Source of the DNA: Desulfobacterales bacterium
GTDB taxonomy: Bacteria; Desulfobacterota; Desulfobacteria; Desulfobacterales; Desulfosalsimonadaceae
Assembly (NCBI GenBank): GCA_034520365.1
Contig: JAXHNP010000006.1
Span: forward strand, 1,109,001-1,173,000
Direction: 5' to 3'
Length of the DNA: 64,000 nt
Shown here: positions 50,651-59,912 of the stretch, piece after piece
How the letters are laid out: every line of letters begins with the position of its first letter
How positions within the stretch are numbered: the first letter of the stretch is position 1
The notes under the pieces: generated by a model
The model's database searches: none
The model's input: only the letters and a program-made list of their open reading frames with translations
What the model was told of the DNA's origin: nothing
Translations under genes and position numbers: made by a program

Positions 50651-51283
50651 CTATTGACTGTCTAAGCGGCTGATCAGATAAATCCCGTATGTTGCCCGCA
50701 AATTCGGCATGAACGCAACATAATTGCCGGTTTTATCCTCCCGGTCCGTATTAATGGTGGCCTCTTTCAGGATGTTAAACCCCACCTCTTTGGCGAATGT
50801 CCGAAAATCCTTAATGGAGAGCACCCGGATGTTGGGCGTTTCATACCACTGATAGGGCAGCTGCGGGGTGATCGGGGCATGGCCGGTAAACAAGAGCTGC
50901 AGGCGGACGAACCAATGCCCGAAATTCGGGAAGCTGACAATCACCTTCCGGCCGATCCGAAGCATTTCGTGCACCAGCGTCAGGGGTTCGTAGACCTGCT
51001 GCAGGGTCTGGCTTAAAACCGCGTAATCAAACGCATCATCCGCGTAATCGTGGATTTCTTCGTTGATATCGCCCTGAATGACCGTAAGCCCTTTGTTGAT
51101 ACACTCCGCCACCCGGGATTCCACAAGTTCAACCCCGGTTTCTTTAACCTGTTTCTCGTGCTTGAGATACTGCAGCAGTTCCCCCTCGCCGCAGCCCAGG
51201 CCGATCACCTTAGAGCCGGGCTTGATCCAGGAGGCGATGATTTGCAGGTCATAGCGCACCGCGGTGCTATGTAAGCTGTTCAT
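50651..51283 (-). CDS. metW: Methionine biosynthesis protein MetW
   Basis: 210 residues from ATG 51283 (a GTG lies two codons earlier). MetW is a class I methyltransferase-like protein: [75 protein letters not shown]. It is required with MetX for homoserine acylation in many Gram-negative bacteria. Its start overlaps the metX stop by 17 bases, the usual coupled arrangement. The enzymatic reaction of MetW is not settled. Confidence 0.92.
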   Translation of the reverse strand: MNSLHSTAVRYDLQIIASWIKPGSKVIGLGCGEGELLQYLKHEKQVKETGVELVESRVAECINKGLTVIQGDINEEIHDYADDAFDYAVLSQTLQQVYEPLTLVHEMLRIGRKVIVSFPNFGHWFVRLQLLFTGHAPITPQLPYQWYETPNIRVLSIKDFRTFAKEVGFNILKEATINTDREDKTGNYVAFMPNLRATYGIYLISRLDSQ

Positions 51284-52436
51284 AGACACTGTCGATAAAT
51301 CCGCTGATCAGATTGGAAAGCCGTTCATTTGGAAGCAGAAACGCATCATGGCCCCATTCGGCTTCAACTTCGCAGAAACTCACGTCCAGCCCGTTTTTTT
51401 TCATGGCCTTTACCATGTCCCGGGACTGGTAGGTTGGATAGAGCCAGTCCGATGTAAAGGAGATCACCAGAAAACGGGCCAGCGCCCGGGCAAAGGCATC
51501 CACGGCTGATGTCTGATGCCCCTGCCGGGTGAGATCAAAATAGTCGGCCGCTTTGGTGATGTAAAGAAACGAATTGGCATCAAAGCGTTCAACGAATTTG
51601 GCCCCCTGGTGCCGGAGATAGCTTTCCACCTGGAAATCGCCGTCAAAATTAAAAGACAGGTCCTCCCGGTTCTGAAGCCGCCGGCCGAATTTCCGCCGCA
51701 AGGCCTCATCAGAGAGATAGGTGATATGCCCGATCATGCGGGCCACGGACAGGCCCAGGTTCGGCTGCGGGCCGTCATAGTAGTTGCCGTTATGCCAGTT
51801 CGGGTCTGCGATGATGGCCTGCCTGGCCACCTCGTTGAAGGCAATGGCCAGGGCCGAATGCCGCATGGTGGTGGCCAGGGGGATGGCGGAGTTCACCATC
51901 TCAGGGTATTGTAAGCACCATTGCAATACCTGCATGCCGCCCATGGAGCCGCCGGTCATGGAGAGTATCTCTTTTATGCCCAGGTGGTCGAGCAGCGCTT
52001 TCTGGGCCCGAACCATATCAGCGATGGTGACCATGGGAAAATCCAGCCCATAGGGTTTTCCGGTTTCCGGGTTAATGGAGGCCGGACCGGTGGAGCCCAT
52101 GCACCCGCCCAGAACATTGGAGCAGATGACAAAATATTTATCCGTGTCAATTCCCTTGCCTGGCCCCACCATGTTATCCCACCAGCCGGGCTTGTCATCG
52201 TTTTCCGAATAATAGCCGGCCACATGGGAATCTCCGGTCAGCGCATGCAGCACTAAAATGACATTGCGTTTATCCGCGTTTAAATGGCCCACTGTTTCAT
52301 AGGCAATGGTAATGGGCCCGAGCCGGCGGCCGCTGTCTAACACCATCTCATGGGGCGGTTCGGCAAAGGTAAAATATTTTTTTTCAACCCGGCCGACGGA
52401 GCGACCGGACTGCGCGTGGGTGATGTATTCGCTCAT
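51267..52436 (-). CDS. metX: Homoserine O-acetyltransferase
   Basis: 389 residues from ATG 52436, 12 codons inside the longest ORF. Family signatures: [53 protein letters not shown] (nucleophile Ser), [12 protein letters not shown] and [12 protein letters not shown] (acid and His). It acetylates (or succinylates) homoserine as the first step of transsulfuration-free methionine synthesis. metW follows with overlap. Just upstream lies a strong 10-bp hairpin (52459-52482) and then MITE C, so its promoter region is crowded with repeats. Confidence 0.93.
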   Translation of the reverse strand: MSEYITHAQSGRSVGRVEKKYFTFAEPPHEMVLDSGRRLGPITIAYETVGHLNADKRNVILVLHALTGDSHVAGYYSENDDKPGWWDNMVGPGKGIDTDKYFVICSNVLGGCMGSTGPASINPETGKPYGLDFPMVTIADMVRAQKALLDHLGIKEILSMTGGSMGGMQVLQWCLQYPEMVNSAIPLATTMRHSALAIAFNEVARQAIIADPNWHNGNYYDGPQPNLGLSVARMIGHITYLSDEALRRKFGRRLQNREDLSFNFDGDFQVESYLRHQGAKFVERFDANSFLYITKAADYFDLTRQGHQTSAVDAFARALARFLVISFTSDWLYPTYQSRDMVKAMKKNGLDVSFCEVEAEWGHDAFLLPNERLSNLISGFIDSVYEQLT

Positions 52437-52458
52437 ACACCGACTTATAGAACAAATA

Positions 52459-52482
52459 AGGGGGGATATCAATCCCCCCTTT
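52459..52482. terminator. Strong bidirectional hairpin in the metX leader
   Basis: AAGGGGGGAT / ATCCCCCCTT perfect 10-bp stem with a 4-base loop and a TTTT on the plus-strand 3' side. It is 23 bases upstream of the metX ATG, so it would lie in the metX 5' leader if transcription starts further out. Confidence 0.6.
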
Positions 52483-52498
52483 TATGGTTCACGGTAAA

Positions 52499-52668
52499 TT
52501 TATGGTTCACGGTAAATTTGTTCTATCTATTTTTCAGGCGGGCACGGTGGCCCGCCCTACGCGACAATACCGACATTTTGTAGGGTCGGCCACCGTGCCG
52601 ACCAAACATGCGAACAACCCCATGGTTATTGGGTTGTTCGCCAGAACAAATTCACCGTGTTTATGGTG
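52499..52668. mobile_element. MITE with CACGGTAAATTTGTTCT ends (copy C)
   Basis: The element is 52508-52659 (152 bp) with ends CACGGTAAATTTGTTCT and AGAACAAATTCACCGTG and the same two internal hairpins as copy B. Flanks TTTATGGTT (52499-52507) and TTTATGGTG (52660-52668) are a likely target duplication. An 18-base tandem of ATGGTTCACGGTAAATTT precedes it. Confidence 0.8.
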
Positions 52669-52706
52669 TTGTTGGTCTGCGGTCTTAATTTTACAGCAGC
52701 AATCGC

Positions 52707-54689
52707 TTAGGCCATTTCGCGGCGGTCGGACATATCCACCAGCACGCGCTCCCGGGCCTTGTCAATGCCCAGCTCTTTTCGTTTTTTGTCGATATGGGCG
52801 ACCATCATGGCAGCCATTTCCTTTGGATCCGGGGAATATCCCCATTTGCCGAGGCCCTGCTGTTCCAGGCCGCTGAAGAGCAGGTCATGGAATTTGGTTT
52901 CTTCAACAATCGGGAAGGTCACGCCGAATACCGTGTATACGCCGGATGCGACAAAATAGTGCCCGATGGAGATGGCTTTTTCACTCATCCATTCCGGTGC
53001 GGCACCGGCAACCGGCAGATCCGCCATGCTTTCGCCAAGGCCGCCGGCATTCACCATTTCCGTGGCCGCAATCAGGATTCGGCTGTTATCCACGCAGGAA
53101 CCCATACCGAGCACCGGGGGCATACCGACTGCTTCGCAGACCTCCCGCAGGCCGGGACCGGCCAGGTAGGCGGCCTCAGGCGTGAGCAGCCCGGCTTTGG
53201 CCAGGGATATCTGCGAACATCCGGTCTGAAGCACCAGCACGTCGTTTTTGATGAGTTCCTTGACAAGCTCCACATGCACATAATCATGCTTTACCCGTGG
53301 GTTGGTGCAGCCGACCACGCCGGCCACGCCGCGGATGCGGCCGTTTATAATGTTGTCGTTTAACGGGGTGTAGCTGCCCCGGAAGGAGCCGCCCAGCATA
53401 TAATTGATGTACTCATGGGAAAACCCGTGAATCCCGGTATTGGTAATTTTGGGGATTTGAACCGGCATATTCCGGTTTTTAAACCGCGAAATCGATTTAA
53501 TGACGATTTCATCAGTGGTTTCTTTGGGCGTATGCTCATGGAGCTCGATGTGCTGCGCCCCCTCTATGTGGCAGCGCGGGTTGGTGGTAAACAGATACGT
53601 TCCATAGCACTCGGCCACCTTGGCCAGTCCCTGCTTGATGCACTGGACATCCACCGCCATTGAGTCCACCGCGCCGGTGACGAGTATTGCCTCTGTGGAC
53701 ATAAAGTTGCCTGCATGCGGCACCCCATGCCGGGAGAGCATTTCAGCCCCGGAACAGCACATGCCGACCAGGTTGATGCCGTCCGCACCGGCCGCCTTGG
53801 CCTCCTCGATCAGGGACGGCGCATTAACTGATTCCAGCATGGATTCAAACAGATTGGGCTCATGGCCGTGGACAATGATATTGACCATGTTCTCCTTCAA
53901 AACACCCATGTTTACATCCGCTGCCACGGGCACCGGGGTTCCGAAGAGGATATCGGAAATTTCGGTGGCCACCATGGAGCCGCCCCAGCCGTCCGAAAGG
54001 GCTGTGCGGCTGCACTGGCGCGTAATGTTTTCATAGTGCTGATCAACGCCCATGTGGGTGCGGTGCATAAGTTCCATGATTTCCCGCATGGCACCCCGGG
54101 GAACGATGCCGAGTTTCCGCCATGTTTCCAGGGTCTTTGCCGGCACCCGCTTCATGAACGGGATTTCGCCATCAACCTGCGTGTAAGTCCGCTCAAGTTC
54201 TTCATAGAGTTCCCGGGCGATTTCCTCGGGGTCTTTGCCCTCCACTTCAATCCCAACGCTGCGGGCTACAGCCTCCAGCTTAATGGTGTCCTTCACCTTG
54301 TAGTCGGTAATTTTGCCGCTTACCACCTCCCGAAAAACATCCAGCATGGACATCCCGTGGTCAGTATGGGCAGCCGCGCCGGAAGCCACCATTCGGCCGA
54401 AGTTTCTTGCCATAATGGTATCAATGGTGGCCCCGCATACACCGACTTTGCTGTATGGATCTTTGGCATTCAGCCGGCATGGGCCCATTGAGCAGTGCTT
54501 ACAGCATGCGGAATCCGCACCGATCGGGCACGCTTTCATGCTGGCGGCGCGATCGAAGGCCGTTTCCACGCCATCTTTTCTGGCTTTGTCCAGCATTTGG
54601 GCGGTCGCATCACAAATGGTGACGTCTTTTAAATCCAAAACCTTTTTTTCTTTTTTTTCTTTGCCTGCATCCCTGGATTTGTCTGGCAT
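52707..54689 (-). CDS. cooS: Anaerobic carbon monoxide dehydrogenase catalytic subunit
   Basis: 660 residues, complete Ni-Fe-S CODH. The N-terminal cluster region reads MKACPIGADSACCKHCSMGP and CRLNAKDPYSKVGVCGATID (B- and D-cluster Cys), the C-cluster region contains GINLVGMCCSGAEMLSRHGV and GCTNPRVKHDY..LVLQTGCSQIS. CooS oxidises CO to CO2 or supports CO2 reduction with ferredoxin. No CooF, CooC or acetyl-CoA synthase genes are nearby, so it is a stand-alone CODH with partners elsewhere. GGAGG-like bases precede the ATG. Confidence 0.95.
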   Translation of the reverse strand: MPDKSRDAGKEKKEKKVLDLKDVTICDATAQMLDKARKDGVETAFDRAASMKACPIGADSACCKHCSMGPCRLNAKDPYSKVGVCGATIDTIMARNFGRMVASGAAAHTDHGMSMLDVFREVVSGKITDYKVKDTIKLEAVARSVGIEVEGKDPEEIARELYEELERTYTQVDGEIPFMKRVPAKTLETWRKLGIVPRGAMREIMELMHRTHMGVDQHYENITRQCSRTALSDGWGGSMVATEISDILFGTPVPVAADVNMGVLKENMVNIIVHGHEPNLFESMLESVNAPSLIEEAKAAGADGINLVGMCCSGAEMLSRHGVPHAGNFMSTEAILVTGAVDSMAVDVQCIKQGLAKVAECYGTYLFTTNPRCHIEGAQHIELHEHTPKETTDEIVIKSISRFKNRNMPVQIPKITNTGIHGFSHEYINYMLGGSFRGSYTPLNDNIINGRIRGVAGVVGCTNPRVKHDYVHVELVKELIKNDVLVLQTGCSQISLAKAGLLTPEAAYLAGPGLREVCEAVGMPPVLGMGSCVDNSRILIAATEMVNAGGLGESMADLPVAGAAPEWMSEKAISIGHYFVASGVYTVFGVTFPIVEETKFHDLLFSGLEQQGLGKWGYSPDPKEMAAMMVAHIDKKRKELGIDKARERVLVDMSDRREMA

Positions 54690-55248
54690 ATATCCTCCTG
54701 TTATTTGCTGTTATGGTTGGCTTGAATCATCCGCACCCTAATGAAGCCCGGATGAGGTTTATTTTAATGATACATTATTCAAACTCCATGCCACAATGTA
54801 GTATAAGACTCACCACCAAAAATTCAAGCCGAAATCTTCAAAAATCGCGTCATTATGTATTTTTTAAAGAAATGGGTTGTTTGCCTGCAAGCCTCTTTGA
54901 TCATCTCGGCATAATTTGAATCATATATTTGAAACATTTATGTATCAAATATGGTTTAAATGTTTCAATAACTCATCCAAAGCTGCAAAGGGGATGCCAA
55001 AAAAGATTCATACACCGGGCAGCCGGATAAGCATAATAAACCTAATCCCATACAGCCTGTTTGGCAAACCGGCATTTTAAAATCCTGGGTCCCGGGCAAA
55101 CGGCCCGGGGGAAATACTTAGCGCATAAATACCCCGCGGTCGCGCTGAACGTTTTTACGGATTTGGCATGAGCTGTGCATTATTTGGGAATGTAGATGTT
55201 TGCGTAAACAGATATCAATATTAGTCTAAGGGGAAAGGGGAGCGACTT
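54690..55248. other. 560-bp divergent intergenic region between cooS and the DVU0772-like gene
   Basis: No coding stretch with support. It contains a 12-bp perfect inverted repeat (54929-54968, see separate entry) and otherwise looks like a long divergent promoter region. Confidence 0.5.
54929..54968. promoter_or_regulatory. 12-bp inverted repeat, possible operator
   Basis: TTGAAACATTTA and TAAATGTTTCAA are perfect complements separated by 16 bases, 240 bases upstream of cooS and 280 bases upstream of the plus-strand gene. Length and position fit a regulator site. Confidence 0.45.
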
Positions 55249-55608
55249 ATGATGACGCAAATTGATGAGCTTAAGAAGCAGAAAAACCTGATATATTCAA
55301 TAGATTGGGATATGACTCCGGAGGAGGCGGTTACTTTGTACCTGGAATGGGGCAATAACTGGGCCCACGGCTACGTCATTCGATCCAAGGATGATTTTTC
55401 CAATTATTTCGTCGTATACGCATGGGATGCAGAGCCGGTTATTTACCTGATCCGGCGAAACTCAGAAAAGGCTGAAGAGCTTGCCGAGATTGGAATGCCG
55501 GCGGATGTGAAAGAGTGGTTTCTGGACTCTATCGGCCACAACAAGGGCGTATATGCGATAGACGGCCGCGTTAAGCAATGGCTGCAGGAAGAGCTGTACG
55601 AAAATTAA
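55249..55608 (+). CDS. DVU0772-like conserved protein of unknown function
   Basis: 119 residues. SIDWDMTPEEAVTLYLEWGN, NWAHGYVIRSKDDFSNYFVV and GVYAIDGRVKQWLQEELYEN match a small cytoplasmic family conserved in sulfate reducers (DVU0772 type). No catalytic motif is visible; the many aromatic residues and acidic character suggest a protein- or small-ligand-binding role. Preceded by GGGGAG about 9 bases before the first of two adjacent ATGs. The DUF255 protein follows 37 bases later and may be in the same operon. Confidence 0.75.
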   Translation: MMTQIDELKKQKNLIYSIDWDMTPEEAVTLYLEWGNNWAHGYVIRSKDDFSNYFVVYAWDAEPVIYLIRRNSEKAEELAEIGMPADVKEWFLDSIGHNKGVYAIDGRVKQWLQEELYEN

Positions 55609-55645
55609 ATACAGCTTCGGCAAATGAGACAGCAGGGTTTAGATT

Positions 55646-57592
55646 ATGACCGAAGAGAAGAAATATACGGCATATAACCGCCTGATTAATGAAAAAAGTC
55701 CCTACCTGATCCAGCATGCGCATCAGCCGGTAAACTGGTATGCATGGGGCAAAGAGGCCTTTGAACGGGCTCATAATGAGGATAAGCCCTTGCTGGTATC
55801 CATTGGATATTCAACCTGCCACTGGTGCCATGTAATGGCTGAAGAGTCCTTTGATGACTCGGAAATTGCGGAACTGATGAACAGGTATTTCGTGTGTATC
55901 AAGGTGGATCGTGAGGAGCGTCCGGATATCGACGCCCTGTACATCACCGCGGTTTCGTCTTTGACCGGATCGGCGGGCTGGCCCCTGAATGTATTTTTAA
56001 CCCCTGAGGCAAAACCCTTTTTCGGCGGCACCTATTTTCCGCCGCAGTCCAGGCGGTATATGCCGGGCTGGCCGGATATTTTAGCTCAGGTTTATAAGGC
56101 CTGGACGGATCCGGAGCAGCGGAAAAAATTAGAGGACTCGGCGGATGCCATTGTCCGGCGCCTGAAGCAGCATTTGTCGGATCCGCCCGCTAAAGGCAGC
56201 GAAACCGATATCTCCCTGAATATGATAAAGGATGCGGCAAAGGCTTTTGCTGAAGATTATGATCCGAAAAACGGGGGATTCGGCAATGCCCCGAAATTTC
56301 CCATGCCGCCGATTTTAGAGTTTTTACTCACCTTTAATGGCTTTTTCGGAGAGAATTCCCAGGATGAAAAGCTTAATGAAAAGTCCCTTGCCATGGTCAA
56401 GTCAAGCCTGGATGCCATGGCCTATGGCGGCATCTATGATCACCTGGGCGGCGGTTTTCATCGGTATGCCACAGATGCGAACTGGCATGTGCCGCATTTC
56501 GAAAAGATGCTCTATGACAACGCCCAGCTGATATCCGTTTATATCAGCGCCTATCAGAAAACCGGTGACGCGCTTTATGCTGATGTTGCAAGGCAGAGCA
56601 TCGATTATGTGCTGCGGGACATGTCCCATCCGGACGGCGGCTTTTATTCTGCCGAGGATGCGGACAGCGTGCCGCCGGATGCAGACGGTGAACATCCGGC
56701 CAAGCGCGAGGGCGCCTTTTATGTTTGGCCCTATCAAGAGGTCCGAAAGGTTCTGGAAAACAGCATGAATAAACAGGCGGCAGATCTATTCTGCTACCTG
56801 TTTGATATTCGGGAAGACGGCAATGTGAGCCAGGATCCGTTCGGTGAATTCAAGGGCCGAAATGTCCTTCATCAAATCCGTTCCATAAAAGAGGGAGCGG
56901 ATTATACGGGGATAAGCGAGGCTGAGGCCCGGCAGTTGGTAGCTGATGCCCGGCAGCGGCTGTTTCAGGATCGCTTAAACAGGCCGCGGCCGCATCTGGA
57001 TGACAAGATACTCGCTGCCTGGAACGGGCTTATGATCTCCGCCCTGGCGCGGGCGGCAACGGTTTTTGATTCGCCGGAGGATCTGGCAGCCGCTGAAAAA
57101 TCCGTTAATTTCATCTACAATAATATGTACGTCCCGGAGTCCGGGCAGCTTTACCGCCGCTGGCGGGAAGGGGAGGCCGGGATCAAGGCGCTGGCTGATG
57201 ACTATGCATTTTTAATCAACGGGCTGATTGATCTTTATGAAGCCGGCTCCCAGCCCTGGCTTTTGGAGTGGGCAACAGCGCTCATGCATCGGTTTTTATC
57301 CGATTTCGTGGATACCGCTACCGGGCTGGTTTACTTAACCCCCCAATCCTATGATCCGCATATCGCCTTTCAGGTAAAGGATCTCATCGACAATGTGACC
57401 CCATCGGCCGCATCCGGTGCCGCGCTTGGATTGGTAAGATTGTCTAGAATGACCGGCAGCCAAATATTTGAGACAGCAGTTGAAAATATTTTCAGGCATG
57501 CCGGTGGGGAAATCAGCCGTTTCCCGAAAATGGCGCCCTGTCTGCTGGTGGCGGTTATGGTATCCATGTCCGATAATTCGTGTAATTCATGA
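55646..57592 (+). CDS. DUF255 thioredoxin-fold protein (YyaL/SSP411 family), C-terminally short
   Basis: 648 residues. N-terminal thioredoxin-like domain with [16 protein letters not shown] (CXXCH active site) and [16 protein letters not shown], then the (alpha/alpha)6 barrel ([40 protein letters not shown]). The family is usually about 670-700 residues; this copy ends [16 protein letters not shown], losing the last about 80-90 residues of the barrel, including the usual final strand. Truncation by a frameshift or deletion, or a natural shorter variant, is possible. Function unproven; a sugar epimerase-like fold and thiol chemistry are suggested. Confidence 0.82.
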   Translation: MTEEKKYTAYNRLINEKSPYLIQHAHQPVNWYAWGKEAFERAHNEDKPLLVSIGYSTCHWCHVMAEESFDDSEIAELMNRYFVCIKVDREERPDIDALYITAVSSLTGSAGWPLNVFLTPEAKPFFGGTYFPPQSRRYMPGWPDILAQVYKAWTDPEQRKKLEDSADAIVRRLKQHLSDPPAKGSETDISLNMIKDAAKAFAEDYDPKNGGFGNAPKFPMPPILEFLLTFNGFFGENSQDEKLNEKSLAMVKSSLDAMAYGGIYDHLGGGFHRYATDANWHVPHFEKMLYDNAQLISVYISAYQKTGDALYADVARQSIDYVLRDMSHPDGGFYSAEDADSVPPDADGEHPAKREGAFYVWPYQEVRKVLENSMNKQAADLFCYLFDIREDGNVSQDPFGEFKGRNVLHQIRSIKEGADYTGISEAEARQLVADARQRLFQDRLNRPRPHLDDKILAAWNGLMISALARAATVFDSPEDLAAAEKSVNFIYNNMYVPESGQLYRRWREGEAGIKALADDYAFLINGLIDLYEAGSQPWLLEWATALMHRFLSDFVDTATGLVYLTPQSYDPHIAFQVKDLIDNVTPSAASGAALGLVRLSRMTGSQIFETAVENIFRHAGGEISRFPKMAPCLLVAVMVSMSDNSCNS

Positions 57593-57689
57593 GACATGTC
57601 TGTTGCTGCTGTTTTTACCTGAAAAATTGCTCTATGCGTTTGAAACAGCGTTTAAATACATTATTATAATTAAAAGGAGGATTTGACGC

Positions 57690-57902
57690 ATGGCAAAAAA
57701 AGATCGGTACCAAGTCCAAACGACATGTCCCCAATGCGGCTGCAGCGCGGTTTCCCATCTGAGCCGCGAAGAGATGTTGGAACGATTCGGCGATGTGCCG
57801 AATGTCGAGATGGAATGCACTGAATGCATGAAAAAATATACGGCGGAAATGAAGGATGCCTGCCCGGAGTGGGATCAGGAATGTAAAATGCAGGGATCGT
57901 GA
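57690..57902 (+). CDS. Small zinc-ribbon-like protein
   Basis: 70 residues with two CxxC pairs, TTCPQCGCSA and MECTECMKKY, plus Cys near the end (DACPEWDQECKM). AAAAGGAGG precedes ATG 57690 by about 7 bases. It probably binds one zinc; no DNA-binding signature. Seen as a conserved small ORF in related genomes by family resemblance only. It may be cotranscribed with the following coiled-coil gene. Confidence 0.7.
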   Translation: MAKKDRYQVQTTCPQCGCSAVSHLSREEMLERFGDVPNVEMECTECMKKYTAEMKDACPEWDQECKMQGS

Positions 57903-57997
57903 GAGCACATCAGAGTGGCATCTGTTTTGCGTTATGTTAAACAGATACCGACGCGTTTGTTAACCGAAACAGAAAAATGAAGAAGAAGGAGGAGATT

Positions 57998-58309
57998 ATG
58001 GACGTAAGAGATTTTTGCAATGGTATGGAAGCAGAGCTGACGGCATGGAAAGCCAAGCTGTTCGACGTGGTATCCCGGGCGGATCAGTTAGGTACGGGGG
58101 AAAAAGAAAAGGTCTGGGCCAATTTCAATGACATGAAAATGATCATTCAGGATTTGGAAGATAAAGTTGCCGAGTTAAAACATGAGTGTCCATCTGAATG
58201 GAGCCCGCAAAAGAAAGAAATCGAGGATGCGCATGTAGATATGCGGAGCAAATACAGCGATACGCTCGATTATATCGGCCAGGCAGCCCCGTATTCCGTA
58301 CCCGGTTAA
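57998..58309 (+). CDS. Small coiled-coil protein of unknown function
   Basis: 103 residues from ATG 57998, chosen for GGAGG seven bases upstream. Helical throughout: DFCNGMEAELTAWKAKLFDV, IIQDLEDKVAELKHEC, DAHVDMRSKYSDTLDYIGQA, with heptad-like spacing. No known family. A bidirectional terminator follows. The preceding gene encodes the small zinc-ribbon-like protein, with a 95-base gap. Confidence 0.65.
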   Translation: MDVRDFCNGMEAELTAWKAKLFDVVSRADQLGTGEKEKVWANFNDMKMIIQDLEDKVAELKHECPSEWSPQKKEIEDAHVDMRSKYSDTLDYIGQAAPYSVPG

Positions 58310-58346
58310 TGGGTTGGCGAATGGATTAATAGATTAAAGAGCTTTC

Positions 58347-58374
58347 AAAAAAACGGCCTTCGGGCCGTTTTTTT
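58347..58374. terminator. Bidirectional intrinsic terminator
   Basis: AAAAAAACGGCC TTCG GGCCGTTTTTTT: a perfect stem with UUCG-type tetraloop, A-tract and T-tract. It lies between convergent genes ending at 58309 and 58380 and would stop both. Confidence 0.9.
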
Positions 58375-58379
58375 GGAGT

Positions 58380-59072
58380 TCAGGTGTAATATCTTTTGAG
58401 TTTTTCCGGCGGCACCCCCAGGTAGTAGGCGCTTGACAGCACCCAGTTTCTCAGGGTGCAGGCAAGTACCCCCTCTTTTTCCCAGCGCCTGGCGGATGTA
58501 TGAACTTTTTGCCGAATAATTTTGATTTTGCTGCCGGATTCCTTAATCCGCTGCATCAGATTAATATCTTCCATGATTGAAAGAGGCCGGTATCCGCCTA
58601 ACTCCCGGAACAACGGGTGCTTGATAAAAATCGCCTGGTCCCCATAGGGTATCCGCGTCAGGCGCGAGCGCCAGGACGCCATCCGTTCAATTATCCGAAA
58701 CGCGGGGCCAGGGGCATCAATTCCCAGTTCGAACGCACCGGCGGCAATATTTCGGTCTTTGACTGCCTGGCGAATCCGCGCAAGGGCACCTTCGGGCAGT
58801 CGTGTGTCTGCATGGAGGAATAAAAGGATTTCTCCCCGCGCAATATCTGCGCCGGCATTCATCTGGCGGCCGCGGCCCTTAGGAGCGGCAAGGGTTTTTA
58901 TCGCGGGGTGTCCGCTTATTCCCCGAATGGTTGTTTTTTGCGGATCACCGTCCACCACAATGATTTCCGCCGCGGCATCATCATTTAGCTTTCTTAGCGT
59001 ATCAAGCGTCTCACAAATAGTCTTTTCTTCTTGAAACACCGGGATGATAATGGATATGTCAGGCGTTTTCAT
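58380..59072 (-). CDS. Glycosyltransferase (TIGR04283-type)
   Basis: 230 residues, GT-A fold of family 2: DISIIIPVFQEEKTICETLD, EIIVVDGDPQKT (DxD-like at the usual place is VDGDP), AAPKGRGRQMNAGADIARGE, LFLHADTRLPEGAL, PYGDQAIFIKHPLFRELGGY. It matches the TIGR04283 group often linked to arsenosugar or other modified-sugar clusters. It overlaps the next gene (ATGA) so the two work together. Acceptor unknown. Confidence 0.82.
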   Translation of the reverse strand: MKTPDISIIIPVFQEEKTICETLDTLRKLNDDAAAEIIVVDGDPQKTTIRGISGHPAIKTLAAPKGRGRQMNAGADIARGEILLFLHADTRLPEGALARIRQAVKDRNIAAGAFELGIDAPGPAFRIIERMASWRSRLTRIPYGDQAIFIKHPLFRELGGYRPLSIMEDINLMQRIKESGSKIKIIRQKVHTSARRWEKEGVLACTLRNWVLSSAYYLGVPPEKLKRYYT

Positions 59073-59770
59073 AGCGGGGCTCTGGTATTGACATGCGATA
59101 ACCCCAGTTCATTTATGAACCGGGTGGTTTCGGCTGCTACATGGCCGCTGGCATTTTTTTGCCGCTGGATAAAATCCATTAGATCCGTATACGTGTCAAT
59201 ATCCCACCACCGGGCCAAATAATGAACAGAGGTGTTATTGACTTCAAATAGTTGCGCGGTGTCGGAAAATACATGCGCAGTGCCCCACGCAATATCCGTG
59301 AACACCCCGGGGACAAATCCCTCCCGGTTGAAGCCAATCAGGTAATAGCCGCCGTCATGGCTTGGGCCGAGGACGGCTTCATTGATTAAAAGCGTATTAA
59401 ATGCCTCATGGATAAAAGAGGCCGGCAGGTCCGGAAAATCCGCGCCTATAAGCAGGACCCGGCTGAAATGATTTGAAAACCCATGCTTGAAAGCAGCCGC
59501 CATTCGTTCGCCCAAGCCCCCATCCGCCTGGGGGACAAACTCATAGGCGCTGCCCAGCCATTGTTTCATTTGAAGCTCCGCATCAGATGGCGTAAAATGC
59601 ACATGAATTGAATAATCGGTTTTGCCAAGCATTTGCAGAAGGTCGGCAACAAACGCCCGGTACAGGCCGGCTGCCGCTTTGGGACCGATATCCGCCGCCA
59701 GCCGGGTCTTGACCTGCCCTTCCACCGGGGCTTTGGCAAGGACAATGACGCATTCTTTCGAAGTTTGCAT
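59069..59770 (-). CDS. TIGR04282-type nucleotidyl/glycosyl-transferase
   Basis: 233 residues from ATG 59770 (the longer start adds a non-conserved lead). Family pattern: IVLAKAPVEGQVKTRLAADI, GLYRAFVADLLQML, LLIGADFPDLPASFIHEAFN, LGPSHDGGYYLIGF. These DUF2064 proteins resemble MobA-type nucleotidyltransferases and are named for arsenosugar biosynthesis clusters. Here ArsS/ArsM are absent, so arsenic chemistry is not supported by the window. Overlaps the TIGR04283 gene by four bases. Confidence 0.82.
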   Translation of the reverse strand: MQTSKECVIVLAKAPVEGQVKTRLAADIGPKAAAGLYRAFVADLLQMLGKTDYSIHVHFTPSDAELQMKQWLGSAYEFVPQADGGLGERMAAAFKHGFSNHFSRVLLIGADFPDLPASFIHEAFNTLLINEAVLGPSHDGGYYLIGFNREGFVPGVFTDIAWGTAHVFSDTAQLFEVNNTSVHYLARWWDIDTYTDLMDFIQRQKNASGHVAAETTRFINELGLSHVNTRAPL

Positions 59771-59912
59771 ATAGATTTGCTTTTCTGCAGATGGCCTTTT
59801 ATTATATAGTAGTAGATTAATTCTTAACATTACGACAAGTTAATTCCAATACAAGGGAGCTGGCAATAAATTTCGCTGAATTGCCGGCAACCCCGAGAAA
59901 GGAGCGTTTTGA

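Noticed and set aside
58380-59770. Arsenosugar biosynthesis cluster
   Set aside because: Only the two transferase-type genes are here; no ArsS or ArsM, so the pathway name is not supported.
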